From Brevundimonas viscosa (GTDB taxonomy: Bacteria > Pseudomonadota > Alphaproteobacteria > Caulobacterales > Caulobacteraceae), in contig NZ_FOZV01000005.1 in the NCBI RefSeq assembly GCF_900116065.1, positions 222,929 through 286,928 of the forward strand: a DNA stretch of 64,000 nt, read 5' to 3'. The translations under genes and the position numbers were made by a program. Below are positions 37,936 to 45,534 of the stretch, in pieces (position 1 is the first letter of the stretch; every line of letters starts with the position of its first letter). The notes beneath the pieces are model-generated. The model ran no database searches. It had not been told where the DNA came from and was given only the letters and a program-made list of their open reading frames with translations.

Positions 37936-38071
37936 GGCGGCTGGCAAGCCTGAACGGCTTCATCGAGTTTCAGGAGGGCTCGGCCCGTTTCGCGCCAGTT
38001 GCCCACTAGCGCCCCACCAAGCCGGAAATCCAGGGAAAGGCACACCAGGTCACCGGCGAGAACCAGAAGCG

Positions 38072-38164
38072 AAGCCCACCCGGGACGTGCTGGCGGAGAC
38101 GCTGGCGCGGCTGGAGGACGGCTGCGGCGCGGTGGTGACCTCCGCCGGCATGGCCGCGGTCGAC
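38072..38164 (+). pseudogene. Fragment of a Cys/Met-metabolism PLP enzyme
   Basis: The frame at 38075 reads PTRDVLAETLARLEDGCGAVVTSAGMAAVD, which matches the cofactor-binding segment of cystathionine gamma-synthase/beta-lyase relatives (NPTRDxLExxLAxLExGxGAxVTSSGMAA). Only ~30 residues survive, with nothing of the rest of the enzyme on either side. It marks a past insertion and deletion. Confidence 0.7.
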
Positions 38165-38641
38165 CCGGCCCGGCCCATGCAGGCCCCGGCGATCAGGTCC
38201 GTTTCGACGGACAAGCACAGGCGCCCGCGCGCCGGGCGTTGAGAACATGGTTGAGCCATGCGCCGCCGCCTTTAGCCGAAGCCTGGACATACGCTGCAGC
38301 CACCCGGGCGATGAGAGCATAACGCTCCTGCCTCGAGCGGAAAGGCCTCGCGTCCGTCGCCGGACAGCCTGAGCGCATCCGGCCGCAGCTTTCAGACTAA
38401 CGATCGATCCGTGAGCGCCCTCTCATGAGCCCGCTGCCGGTGAAGAGACGATGTGGACTTCCGACCCGTTGTTGCGGGTTGAGAGAATCCCCTGACCAGG
38501 CAGCTTCGATCCGCAAGAAACCTGCGGCTTCACCGCCAGAATTCGCCAGTCCAAATATCGAAAGGTTCGATCTAAGAATATTTCGGACGCAGCCCGGGAC
38601 GCACGGGCCGACGCTCTCGTCTCTTTGAGTGATCGGGTGAC
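38165..38641. other. Gene-poor stretch before the GntR genes
   Basis: No convincing gene. A minus-strand reading at 38193-38378 (RYALIARVAAAYVQASAKGGGAWLNHVL) looks protein-like but has no clear start site or known family. A small inverted repeat (tcgaa-agg-ttcga, 38558-38570) lies 72 bases before the GntR start. Confidence 0.4.
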
Positions 38642-39241
38642 ATGCAGCCTTCGCCATCCAGAGATCCCTATGGCGCCGCCTTGAGCACCGTCCGGCGATT
38701 CGCCGCCGACGGACGCTTCGTCCCAGGGGAGCCGATCGTGGTGACGGAGTTGGCGGCCGAGGTGGGTTTCAGTCCAACGCCGCTGCGCGAGGCCCTGGCG
38801 TGTCTGGCCGGGGAGGGTCTGATCGAACGCCGGCGCGGGCGCGGATACTTTTACCCGGAGCTAAGTCCGGCCGAGCTTATCGACCTGTTTGAACTTCAGC
38901 TGGCCTACGTCCACGCCGCGCTGACCCTGTGGCCTCGCGGCATAGCCCCGCTCCGCAAGGCGGTGGGCGCGATCGATCCGCACGGCGACGCCCAGGCCCT
39001 CTTCGGAGCCATCGTCGCGCAATCCGGCAATCAGGCCCTCATTTCGGCGCACGGTCGCGTGGCCGAACGATTAAAGGCCGCCTTATCGGCGGGAGGCAGG
39101 GACGAGGGCGAGGCGTGGACCGTACGGGCGATGCTTGCGGCCATTGCAGAGGGCCGGATCGCCGTCCTGATCGACCTCCTGCGGATACACCACGAACATC
39201 GCTGCGCCAGGATTCCAGTGCGCGGCGTCGAGTCCGTTTAG
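38642..39241 (+). CDS. GntR-family regulator (copy 1) near the lasso locus
   Basis: 199 aa. The winged-helix segment is PIVVTELAAEVGFSPTPLREALACLAGEGLIERRRGRGYF (about 31-70), typical of GntR. The C-terminal part is helical and short for an FCD domain (LFELQLAYVHAALTLWPRG). It overlaps the stop of a related GntR gene on the minus strand by four bases. Position directly before the lasso genes suggests a role in their control; this is inferred. Confidence 0.85.
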   Translation: MQPSPSRDPYGAALSTVRRFAADGRFVPGEPIVVTELAAEVGFSPTPLREALACLAGEGLIERRRGRGYFYPELSPAELIDLFELQLAYVHAALTLWPRGIAPLRKAVGAIDPHGDAQALFGAIVAQSGNQALISAHGRVAERLKAALSAGGRDEGEAWTVRAMLAAIAEGRIAVLIDLLRIHHEHRCARIPVRGVESV

Positions 39242-39897
39242 GCGCTCCCTGGGTCGGCTGTCGCGGCGCCCGCGCCGTCTGGCCCGACGGGTCTGTGGGC
39301 CAAGGCCGCCAGGGCGGTCGCAGCCGCGACTCGCCGGGCGTGGTAGCGTTCCACCTCCCCGAGGAAGTCGTTGGCCTGCGCATTGACCCAGGCGTGGTGC
39401 AAGGCCGCCGCCTCTGCGGCGAGGTCGTCAAACAGGACGCTTTCCAGTCGACGCAGGCGGTCGAGCTGGCCGCTGGCCCTGAGGTAGGCTTCCCAGAGCA
39501 CTTCGTTGCCGGCGCTGCTGATGATGGTGGTGAACAGCTGCCGCACGGCGGCGATCGGCTGGCGCATGTCGAGCGCGGGAGCGGGCGGCCGCACAGCACC
39601 AAGCGCTGAGGCGTTCAGCTCGGCGGCGATGCGCACGTAATGCCCGTGCATGGCGTATCGGTCGCGGGCGGCGGCGGCGTCCAGGCGCACAGAGACATAG
39701 CCGCCCGACGGCGCCCGTTGGACCAGACCTTCTCCGCTCAAACACGCCAGCGCCTCTCGCACGGGCGTGGTCGACAGCTTCAGCCGGGCGGCCTCATCCT
39801 GAACGATGACCGGGGCGCCCGGCGCGAGGACGCCGGAAAGGAGGCGCTCCCGTAACGACGCCAAGGCCTGGGTGAAGGGGTCGCGATTACGCGCCAT
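39238..39897 (-). CDS. GntR-family regulator (copy 2) near the lasso locus
   Basis: 219 aa from ATG 39897. The HTH is PVIVQDEAARLKLSTTPVREALACLSGEGLVQRAPSGGYV, closely similar to copy 1 (STTPVREALACL versus SPTPLREALACL). The C-terminal part (YAMHGHYVRIAAELNASAL) is FCD-like. The two genes face each other tail to tail, an unusual arrangement for paralogues that probably arose by inverted duplication. It is divergent from the XRE regulator. Confidence 0.85.
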   Translation of the reverse strand: MARNRDPFTQALASLRERLLSGVLAPGAPVIVQDEAARLKLSTTPVREALACLSGEGLVQRAPSGGYVSVRLDAAAARDRYAMHGHYVRIAAELNASALGAVRPPAPALDMRQPIAAVRQLFTTIISSAGNEVLWEAYLRASGQLDRLRRLESVLFDDLAAEAAALHHAWVNAQANDFLGEVERYHARRVAAATALAALAHRPVGPDGAGAATADPGSA

Positions 39898-40142
39898 CTT
39901 CCATATTCGACCTGCCGGTCCCTCCCCGTTCTGCGTCCATTCCCTTGCGCGACATGGTTCCCCGGGAGCGGCCGGACCGTCTTCGAAAATCTTCGACGGG
40001 CTGCCCGCGCGAGCCTCGCATCGAGCCCGCCGGATTCTTGCGGGAGCCCCGGTTTTGTACGGCGCCGGTCGCAAAAGTTGCACGCCTCTGGATTGATCCG
40101 GGAAGATCGACGACGCAACCTCGCTCGGGAAAGGTCGAGCTC

Positions 40143-40631
40143 ATGGCGGCGGATTCGCCGGAAAAGCTGAGCGACGCACGCTCCATCGGCCAGGCGGCGC
40201 GGGCCGTGCGGCGCGCACGGCGCATGACCGCACAGCAGGTGGCGACAGCGATGCACCTGCCTCTTCGGACCTACGAGTATTTCGAGGCGGGTTCGGGCCG
40301 GCCCAACCTCGACTATGTCCACCGCTTCGCCGCAGCGACCGACTGCGATCCCTGGGCCTTGCTGCTGGCTCCCGCCCTGGGCTCGATCGAGTTTGCGCGA
40401 CGCACCGCCGACAGCAAGCTGATGCTGATCTTCCTGATCGCACTGGGCGAGTTCGAGCAGAGCATGCAGGAGCGGATGCTGGCGCTGGATCCGCGCGCCC
40501 TGATCGAGGCGTTCACCGACACATTCCGCAGGCTGGAGGCGGATAGCCGGCTGCGCGAGCAGGAAGCCGCCTCCTGGCTGAGTGGGGCTCGCGGCCGATT
40601 TGCGGGCAGGCCGCCGGAAGATCCGAGCTGA
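40143..40631 (+). CDS. XRE-family helix-turn-helix regulator
   Basis: 162 aa. ATG 40143 follows GGGAAAGGTCGAG. The HTH_3-type domain is SIGQAARAVRRARRMTAQQVATAMHLPLRTYEYFEAGSGRPNLDYVHRFAAATDCDPWAL (about 16-75). The rest is helical and of unknown fold (LMLIFLIALGEFEQSMQERMLAL). It ends 105 bases before the first lasso precursor gene on the same strand, so it is a likely regulator of the biosynthetic operon. Confidence 0.85.
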   Translation: MAADSPEKLSDARSIGQAARAVRRARRMTAQQVATAMHLPLRTYEYFEAGSGRPNLDYVHRFAAATDCDPWALLLAPALGSIEFARRTADSKLMLIFLIALGEFEQSMQERMLALDPRALIEAFTDTFRRLEADSRLREQEAASWLSGARGRFAGRPPEDPS

Positions 40632-40736
40632 CCCGCAGAAGTTGAAATACACGACAGATATAGATTGAGAGACGTGATCGTCGGGTCCCTCATGAGACGC
40701 CGCAATATCGCGGCTCACAGTGAAGGGAGACAGACC

Positions 40737-40856
40737 ATGACACCGCTCTCGAAGATCCGGCTGATCGGCTTCGGCTCCGCGTGCGTTCTGACGCGTGGCG
40801 CCGAGAAGGGTACGATCCCCGAAACGGATTTCGGCGTCTATCCGGCCGAAGCCTGA
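40737..40856 (+). CDS. Lasso-peptide precursor A1, 39 aa
   Basis: Too short for routine gene finding but strongly supported. The start at ATG 40737 follows GAAGGGAG. Leader MTPLSKIRLIGFGSACVLTR (20 aa) has the conserved Thr at -2. The predicted core is GAEKGTIPETDFGVYPAEA (19 aa): Gly1 can form the macrolactam with Glu9, giving a 9-residue ring and a 10-residue tail. A second precursor with the same pattern, and B and C genes, follow. A hairpin lies immediately after the stop. The cleavage site and ring are inferred from family rules. Confidence 0.88.
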   Translation: MTPLSKIRLIGFGSACVLTRGAEKGTIPETDFGVYPAEA

Positions 40857-40860
40857 ACGC

Positions 40861-40888
40861 CGGCGAGCGCGACAAGTCGTGCTCGCCG
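40861..40888 (+). terminator. Hairpin after precursor A1
   Basis: cggcgagc ... gctcgccg with inner cgac-aa-gtcg, four bases after the A1 stop. There is no T run, so it is more likely a transcript-stabilising or attenuating hairpin than a full terminator. Confidence 0.5.
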
Positions 40889-41004
40889 CTTCTCCAGCAT
40901 CCCGGGTCCCTCATCCAGGACGCCATGAATGAGGCAGACGATCCGCCCGGCGATGCTCCACGCGGTCGCGCCTTTGCGCGACCTGAAGACAATGGAGACT
41001 TCCC

Positions 41005-41121
41005 ATGACGCCTGACCAACCCCGCCTGATCGTCTTCGGGGCTGCGGCCTCGTTGACCCGCGGCGCCGATATGGGCCTGCTGCCGGAGCCCGACTTCGGC
41101 CTGTGGCGGCCGCAGGCCTGA
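41005..41121 (+). CDS. Lasso-peptide precursor A2, 38 aa
   Basis: ATG 41005, preceded by tggagacttccc. Leader MTPDQPRLIVFGAAASLTR (19 aa) again has Thr at -2. The predicted core is GADMGLLPEPDFGLWRPQA (19 aa), with Gly1 and Glu9 as ring partners. Both cores fit GAxxGxxPExDFGxxxxxA, so they are paralogous and should be processed by the same B and C proteins. Bulky Trp15 and Arg16 in the tail could be steric plugs. A hairpin follows eight bases after the stop. Confidence 0.9.
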   Translation: MTPDQPRLIVFGAAASLTRGADMGLLPEPDFGLWRPQA

Positions 41122-41128
41122 ACACCCG

Positions 41129-41154
41129 GGGCGGCGCCCTCGCCGGCGCCGCCC
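41129..41154 (+). terminator. Hairpin after precursor A2
   Basis: A 10-bp GC stem (gggcggcgcc / ggcgccgccc) with a 6-nt loop, no T tract. Its position between precursor and enzyme genes fits an attenuator that keeps precursor mRNA in excess over B and C. Confidence 0.5.
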
Positions 41155-41202
41155 TACCGGCTCCCAATCCCGCCGCAACCCGCCGAGTCGTCAGGAAAGT
41201 TC

Positions 41203-41313
41203 ATGCCTAGCTCCAGAGCACGACCCTTCTGGTTCCGCTCAGCCGGACTCGCGCGGACCCGAACCTTGCGCAACCGGCGGACGCTCCGCCGGGCCTGGGG
41301 CGCCCGGCGATGA
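41203..41313 (+). CDS. Small Arg-rich ORF coupled to lasso B gene, 36 aa
   Basis: ATG 41203 follows AGGAAAG by four bases. The peptide (MPSSRARPFWFRSAGLARTR and so on) has no Asp or Glu at all, so it cannot be a lasso core. Its TGA overlaps the ATG of the B gene (ATGA), the usual sign of translational coupling; B has no good site of its own. It is probably a leader ORF that delivers ribosomes to B. Whether the peptide has a function is unknown. Confidence 0.45.
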   Translation: MPSSRARPFWFRSAGLARTRTLRNRRTLRRAWGARR

Positions 41314-41990
41314 CCCTCGACGCTCCCTTCGCCGGGAAGAGCTCCGGTCTTCCCCTCGAGACGCGTCCGGTGGCCGCGGGCGTGTTCATGGCCAGGGTCG
41401 GGGACGATGTGGTCCTGCTCGATCTGCGTTCTGACGCCTACGCCTGCCTGGCGGGCGTCGGCGACGGTCTGGTCCTGACCGAGGCAGGTGTGCGGGCGGA
41501 TCTTGGGTTACTGGACCTGCTCGCCGACGCCGACCTGCTTGAGCGCGATCCGGGTCCGCCGAGGCGTCCCCTGCCGACTGCGCCGCTGCGGGAGCTGGAC
41601 CTTCCACGCCTGCGCTGGCCTTTGGCGCACGCCTCCAGCCTACTGGCGGCGGCATGGAGGGCGGCCAGCGTCGGGTCTCGCGCGCCCATCCGCGACCTGA
41701 TCGGGGCGCTGCCGCCTCCGCCCAGCGCCCGTCCCGACCCCGCGCGGGTCGCATCGGTCGTTTCCGGCTTTCGCCGATTGCTGCCGTGGGTTCCAGGCCA
41801 GGGCGCCTGCCTTTATCGGGCCTTTGTGCTGCTGACGATGCTGCGCCGGGTCGGACAGGATGCGACCTGGGTGTTCGGGGTCAGGACGTGGCCGTTCGGC
41901 GCCCACTGCTGGCTCCAGCTGGAGGACGCTGTCCTCGATGACGACCCCGAGCGCGTCGCCCGGTACACCCCGATCATGGCCGTGCAATGA
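41310..41990 (+). CDS. Lasso-peptide B protein (RRE + leader peptidase)
   Basis: 226 aa. Residues ~15-85 are a PqqD-like RiPP recognition element (GVFMARVGDDVVLLDLRSDAYACLAGVGDGLVL) that binds the leader. Residues ~100-226 are the transglutaminase-like protease: catalytic Cys167 (GQGACLYRAFVLLTMLRR), His199 (WPFGAHCWLQLED) and Asp210/211 (AVLDDDPERVARYTP). It cuts precursors after the LTR segment. The two domains are fused, as in proteobacterial clusters, rather than split into B1 and B2. Its stop overlaps the start of C by four bases. Confidence 0.95.
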   Translation: MTLDAPFAGKSSGLPLETRPVAAGVFMARVGDDVVLLDLRSDAYACLAGVGDGLVLTEAGVRADLGLLDLLADADLLERDPGPPRRPLPTAPLRELDLPRLRWPLAHASSLLAAAWRAASVGSRAPIRDLIGALPPPPSARPDPARVASVVSGFRRLLPWVPGQGACLYRAFVLLTMLRRVGQDATWVFGVRTWPFGAHCWLQLEDAVLDDDPERVARYTPIMAVQ

Positions 41991-43639
41991 GAGGCTACCT
42001 CGCGCTGAGTTGGGCGACGAAGGACCTCGCGGCTGTTCGGTTGGCCAGGGCGCTGCGAAGTCGGGCGCGTCTGGAAGGCTACGCCCCCCTCGCATCGAGC
42101 GCGACGTCCTGGATCGGGTCTCGCGGCCCGAACGCCCCGGGGGCCTTCGCACCTCGGGCTGGAGCGTTCGTGATCGGCGAGGTTTTCGTTCATCCGGATG
42201 CGGTCTCGGGCGGCGCTGACGAAACTTCCGACCCTGCATTCGCCGCGTGGTTCGCCCGCAATCGTTGGGGACGCTATGTCATCCTGTTCCGGGAGACGGA
42301 TGGCGCGGTGCGCGCGATCTTCCGCGATCCGTCTGGGGCGCTGAGCGCCCACGCCTGGAGCGCCCACGGCGTCCGGGTGGTCGCCTCCAGCACCCCCGAC
42401 TGGCTTGTGGCGCTCGCGCCGCCGGACATCAGCTTTGACTGGGTTCGGGTGAGAGAGCTTGTCGAGACGCCGTTCGAGCTTGCTGGTCCCTCCCCGCTTG
42501 ACGGGCTGGTCTCCGTCGCTCCAGGCGCGCTGCAGGTCGTCGGCGGCCCTTCCACCGCCCTTTGGACCCCGGCGCGGATCGCAGCATCCGGCTCCCTGGA
42601 TGCGGGGGCCGCTCGCAGACAGCTGCGCGAGCGGCTCGACGTCTGCGTCACGGCGCTGGCCGGCCGGCGGGCGCTTGGGATGGAACTGTCCGGAGGCCTG
42701 GATTCCTCCATCGTAGCCGGCGCGGTCAGGGCGCTGGGCCTTCCGGTGAGCCTGGCGCTGAACACCCGAGCCCACGAACCGGAGACGGACGAGCGCCGGT
42801 TCGCGCGCCCCGTGGCGGAGCGGATTGGCGCGTCGCTGACGGAACGGCTGCGCGAAGAGACGCCATGGTCGGCCGAGGCGTTCGAGGCGACGGCGGGCGA
42901 TCCCCTGCCCAGCCAGAACGGCCGTGATCTCGCCAATGACCTCGCGGTTTCGAACGCCTGTCGTGAGACGGGCGTCGAGGTGCTGTTGACGGGCAAGGGC
43001 GGAGACGCCCTCTTCTTCCAGACGCCCACACCGCTCGTTTTCGCAGACTTGTGGTGGACGCAGCCGTTTCGGTCGCTCTTCTCAGCTCACCTGCCGGGGG
43101 TGGCGCGCTGGACCCGGAGTTCGACCTGGTCCCTGCTCCGGGCGGCCATCGAGAGCCGGCGCAAGCCGGCGCCGGACGACCTTCCGCCAGCCAAGCGGCT
43201 GCAGATCGGGGCCATCTCCAGCGGCCTGGCCTACTACTCGGCCTGTCGCCGCCTGGAGACGGTGGACATGGTCCACCCGCTGATGGCCCAGCCACTGGTG
43301 GAATGGGGGCTGCGCACCCCTGTACCGCTGCTCGCACCGGCCGGTCGCGAACGAGGGCTGGCGCGCGAGGCGTTCGCAGACCGCATCCCGGCAGCGGTCG
43401 CAACGCGACGCGACAAGGCGGACTACGCAGCCTGCTTCAATCGGCAGGCGGCGCGCAACCTGCCCTTCCTGCGCGCCTACCTCCTGGACGGGCGGCTGGC
43501 GGCCGAAGGCGTGCTGGACCGGGCCGCCATGGAGGCGCACCTGAACGAGGATGCGCTGCGCTGGCGAGGCGGGGCGGCGCAGATCCTGGCGGCGGTGTCG
43601 GTGGAGGCGTGGGTTCGGCGCTGGATGGGACGCGTCTGA
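41987..43639 (+). CDS. Lasso-peptide cyclase C (asparagine-synthetase-like)
   Basis: 550 aa. The synthetase (PP-loop) motif MELSGGLDSSIVAG is at residues 232-245, the ATP-binding site that adenylates the ring acid of the core peptide. The N-terminal part (1-190) is the degenerate Ntn domain. The later motif LLTGKGGDALFFQ is the second ATP-binding region of this family. The enzyme joins the Gly1 amine to the Glu9 side chain in both predicted cores. It is translationally coupled to B. Confidence 0.96.
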   Translation: MRGYLALSWATKDLAAVRLARALRSRARLEGYAPLASSATSWIGSRGPNAPGAFAPRAGAFVIGEVFVHPDAVSGGADETSDPAFAAWFARNRWGRYVILFRETDGAVRAIFRDPSGALSAHAWSAHGVRVVASSTPDWLVALAPPDISFDWVRVRELVETPFELAGPSPLDGLVSVAPGALQVVGGPSTALWTPARIAASGSLDAGAARRQLRERLDVCVTALAGRRALGMELSGGLDSSIVAGAVRALGLPVSLALNTRAHEPETDERRFARPVAERIGASLTERLREETPWSAEAFEATAGDPLPSQNGRDLANDLAVSNACRETGVEVLLTGKGGDALFFQTPTPLVFADLWWTQPFRSLFSAHLPGVARWTRSSTWSLLRAAIESRRKPAPDDLPPAKRLQIGAISSGLAYYSACRRLETVDMVHPLMAQPLVEWGLRTPVPLLAPAGRERGLAREAFADRIPAAVATRRDKADYAACFNRQAARNLPFLRAYLLDGRLAAEGVLDRAAMEAHLNEDALRWRGGAAQILAAVSVEAWVRRWMGRV

Positions 43640-43658
43640 CCCTCTGCAAGGACCGTCT

Positions 43659-43915
43659 CGTTCAAGGCGCACAGACGGACCTGGCGCGCTGCCAATGCTG
43701 CACAGGCTTCAGGAAGGCGCCAGAGCTAGCCGATCGGCCCGGCGTGCTTCTGAACGTGGGTCGGGGACGCGCGCTCCTCGTTCGCCCACCACGGGGGGCG
43801 AGCTACACTCTCAGTGCAGCAGCGCGGCGATCCGCGAAGCTGAGCTCAAGCTCAGCGGCGCTCTGCCGGCCCAGGTAGCGGCGGAGCGGATCGTATTGGG
43901 CCCTTGGCTTCCTCG
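43659..43915 (-). pseudogene. Degraded DUF7662-like gene
   Basis: Read in three frames on the minus strand, the fragments QYDPLRRYLGRQSAAELELSFAD, then IAALLH, then PPWWANEERASPTHVQKHAG and AALAARQVRLCALNE match in order the pattern YDPLRxYLxxQ-(S/T)FAxIExxLG-RAWWAN-HxQAxAW-DLxxxxVxF of a common small bacterial domain that I take to be DUF7662. At least two frameshifts and a stop break it. It fills the gap after the cyclase gene. Confidence 0.65.
43839..43856. repeat. 8-bp inverted repeat in the DUF7662 relic
   Basis: gctgagct-ca-agctcagc. It lies inside the degraded gene and probably has no regulatory role. Confidence 0.3.
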
Positions 43916-43925
43916 GTGGCGTTCG

Positions 43926-44378
43926 TCAGGCGATTGCGCGGGTGATGAGGCCGAGAAGATCGGGGCCGACGGAGGCGTCATACAGTCGCCATGCGTGACT
44001 GACGCCAAAAGCCCAGACGATGCTGAACAGGGAGCCCACGAGGAAATACTCGGCGTGAATCTGCTGATCGATTTCCTTGAATCGGGCGACCGTCTTCAGG
44101 GCGATCACCGCAGCGAGTATCTCCCACGCGCCGGTGATCAGCCCGACGGCGATGAGCATCCGCTCAAGGCCGCCGATCCAAGCCCCGGCGCCGGGCGTCA
44201 CAGACGCGGGGTCCTGGACGACCTCGCCCTTATCTGGCGCACTGGCTTTCAGGAGATCATCGCGCGCTTTCTGGAGCCCCGTGTGAATCAGAATTCGCCG
44301 ACAGACGGAGTTGCCGGTGAAGGTCAGCAGAAGAAATCCGATCAGGAGCGAAGCGGCCGCATGAAGGACGGTCATCAT
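43926..44378 (-). CDS. Membrane protein paired with SatD, 150 aa
   Basis: ATG 44378 is five bases after the SatD stop, so the two are co-transcribed. Segments LHAAASLLIGFLLLTFTG, MLIAVGLITGAWEILAAVIAL and YFLVGSLFSIVWAFGVSHAW are hydrophobic, giving three or four membrane helices. I do not recognise a family. SatD genes are often followed by a small membrane protein, so this may be its functional partner. Confidence 0.7.
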   Translation of the reverse strand: MMTVLHAAASLLIGFLLLTFTGNSVCRRILIHTGLQKARDDLLKASAPDKGEVVQDPASVTPGAGAWIGGLERMLIAVGLITGAWEILAAVIALKTVARFKEIDQQIHAEYFLVGSLFSIVWAFGVSHAWRLYDASVGPDLLGLITRAIA

Positions 44379-44383
44379 CACTG

Positions 44384-45049
44384 TTATCGCCCTCGCTGAT
44401 CCAAGGCGTTCGCGGCCGCCTCCAGATCCTCCCACCATGACCGATAGGCGTCGTAATCCGCCGCGTCCCGTACCTTGTAGATGGCGCGCGGGGTGACCTT
44501 GAGGTCCTTGCTCAGCCCCTCCACTGACCGGCCCAGGGCAAGCAACGGCAGCATCACCGTGCGCTGACGCATGGTCCACCCCCGCTCAGTCCGGGTGAGG
44601 GCCGAGCCCACCGCATCCATGAGGCGCTCGAGCAGGGGATCGGCATCGAAGCCGAGATGGAAGCGATAGGCGGTGGATCGCGACTTCTCGTTTAGACGGT
44701 CTCGGGTTTCCGCGAGACCTTCCCCCATCATATTCCAGGCGCGCTCGGGATTGACCGGGCTGCTCAGGATCACGCGACCTATCGCGAAGCGGCACTCAAC
44801 ATCCGCCGCCAGAAGAGTGAGGCGAAGCCGGCGGACAAGGGCGATCGCTTCGGCGAGTGTGCTGACCAGCCCCTGGAACTCATCGCCGAGGGTTATGGTG
44901 AGGGGCGACGCCAGGATCCCCGCCGCGCGCTGGTTTTCAGCGTCCACTATCTCGTTGAAGACGCGGTGAAGCCGGGCGCGGTCGATCTGGCGCTCGCTGC
45001 CGACCAAGTCCCCCATCACCGCAACCAGAATGTCAGACCCTGCCCGCAT
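44384..45049 (-). CDS. SatD-family protein
   Basis: 221 aa. The N-terminus ILVAVMGDLVGSERQIDRARLHRVFNEIV and the motif ASPLTITLGDEFQGLVSTL are the signature of the SatD family. The C-terminus has an HTH-like segment (GLSKDLKVTPRAIYKVRDAADYDAYRSW). The molecular function is not established. A perfect 10-bp inverted repeat lies six bases before the start and could be its own operator. The gene pair sits between the two halves of the lasso locus and may be a cargo insertion. Confidence 0.85.
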   Translation of the reverse strand: MRAGSDILVAVMGDLVGSERQIDRARLHRVFNEIVDAENQRAAGILASPLTITLGDEFQGLVSTLAEAIALVRRLRLTLLAADVECRFAIGRVILSSPVNPERAWNMMGEGLAETRDRLNEKSRSTAYRFHLGFDADPLLERLMDAVGSALTRTERGWTMRQRTVMLPLLALGRSVEGLSKDLKVTPRAIYKVRDAADYDAYRSWWEDLEAAANALDQRGR

Positions 45050-45054
45050 GTCAT

Positions 45055-45080
45055 CTTATGAACCATCTTCGGTTCATAAG
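45055..45080. promoter_or_regulatory. Perfect inverted repeat upstream of satD
   Basis: CTTATGAACC-atcttc-GGTTCATAAG, 10-bp arms. Further GTTC/GAAC half-elements follow to about 45120. Position five bases before the satD start suggests an operator or an mRNA hairpin that covers the start region. Confidence 0.6.
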
Positions 45081-45534
45081 CAATAATAGAACCTAATTCA
45101 GTTCAATTCCGAGTTCTGAACCTCCCGGAAATCGAAGGCGATCTGGCCGTCGGCGACAGGCGGGCGCCGTCGGCGGAGGAGTCGACGCTCGGGCTGAGCG
45201 CCAGTGCGGGCGACCTGGGGCATGGCCCTTCTGTCAGCAACCTGCGCCGCGTCTCTGGTGGATGACAGCGCGCCGGACACAGGCAGCTCAGGCCGCTGTG
45301 GCGATCGAGAACGGACCTCTCGAGGCGGCGGCGGCGCGCTGATGAAAGGCGAGCGGCTGACCGGGTGCGCGGTCGGCGCATCAGGCTTCAATGCCCGTTC
45401 GCGCCAGGCGACGATTGACCGAGACCTGAACGGGCAGCGGAAGGGGCCAACCATCTGCAGCCGTCAAGCGGTCGTGGAGCTGCGCCCACGATCCTGGAAC
45501 GTCCCCCCTCACCCGTACGCGTCCCACGGAACGG
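45081..45534. other. Intergenic stretch, no gene seen
   Basis: 454 bases between satD and the isopeptidase 3' end. The first 40 bases are AT-rich and probably contain the satD promoter. The rest gives only low-quality open frames; one minus-strand frame ends PVADGQIAFDFREVQNSELN, which might be a relic but cannot be identified. Confidence 0.4.

Noticed and set aside
38193..38378. Minus-strand small gene (RYALIARVAAAYVQ)
   Set aside because: It is protein-like but no ribosome-binding site, no stop-start context and no known family; not enough to call a gene.
40643..40666. Sigma-70 promoter (TTGAAA ... TATAGAT) before precursor A1
   Set aside because: The spacer is only 11 bases; a promoter in this AT-richer patch is likely but the elements cannot be defined.
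45098..45454. Minus-strand open frame as a gene
   Set aside because: Low-complexity Arg/Pro composition, no ribosome-binding site and no family similarity.
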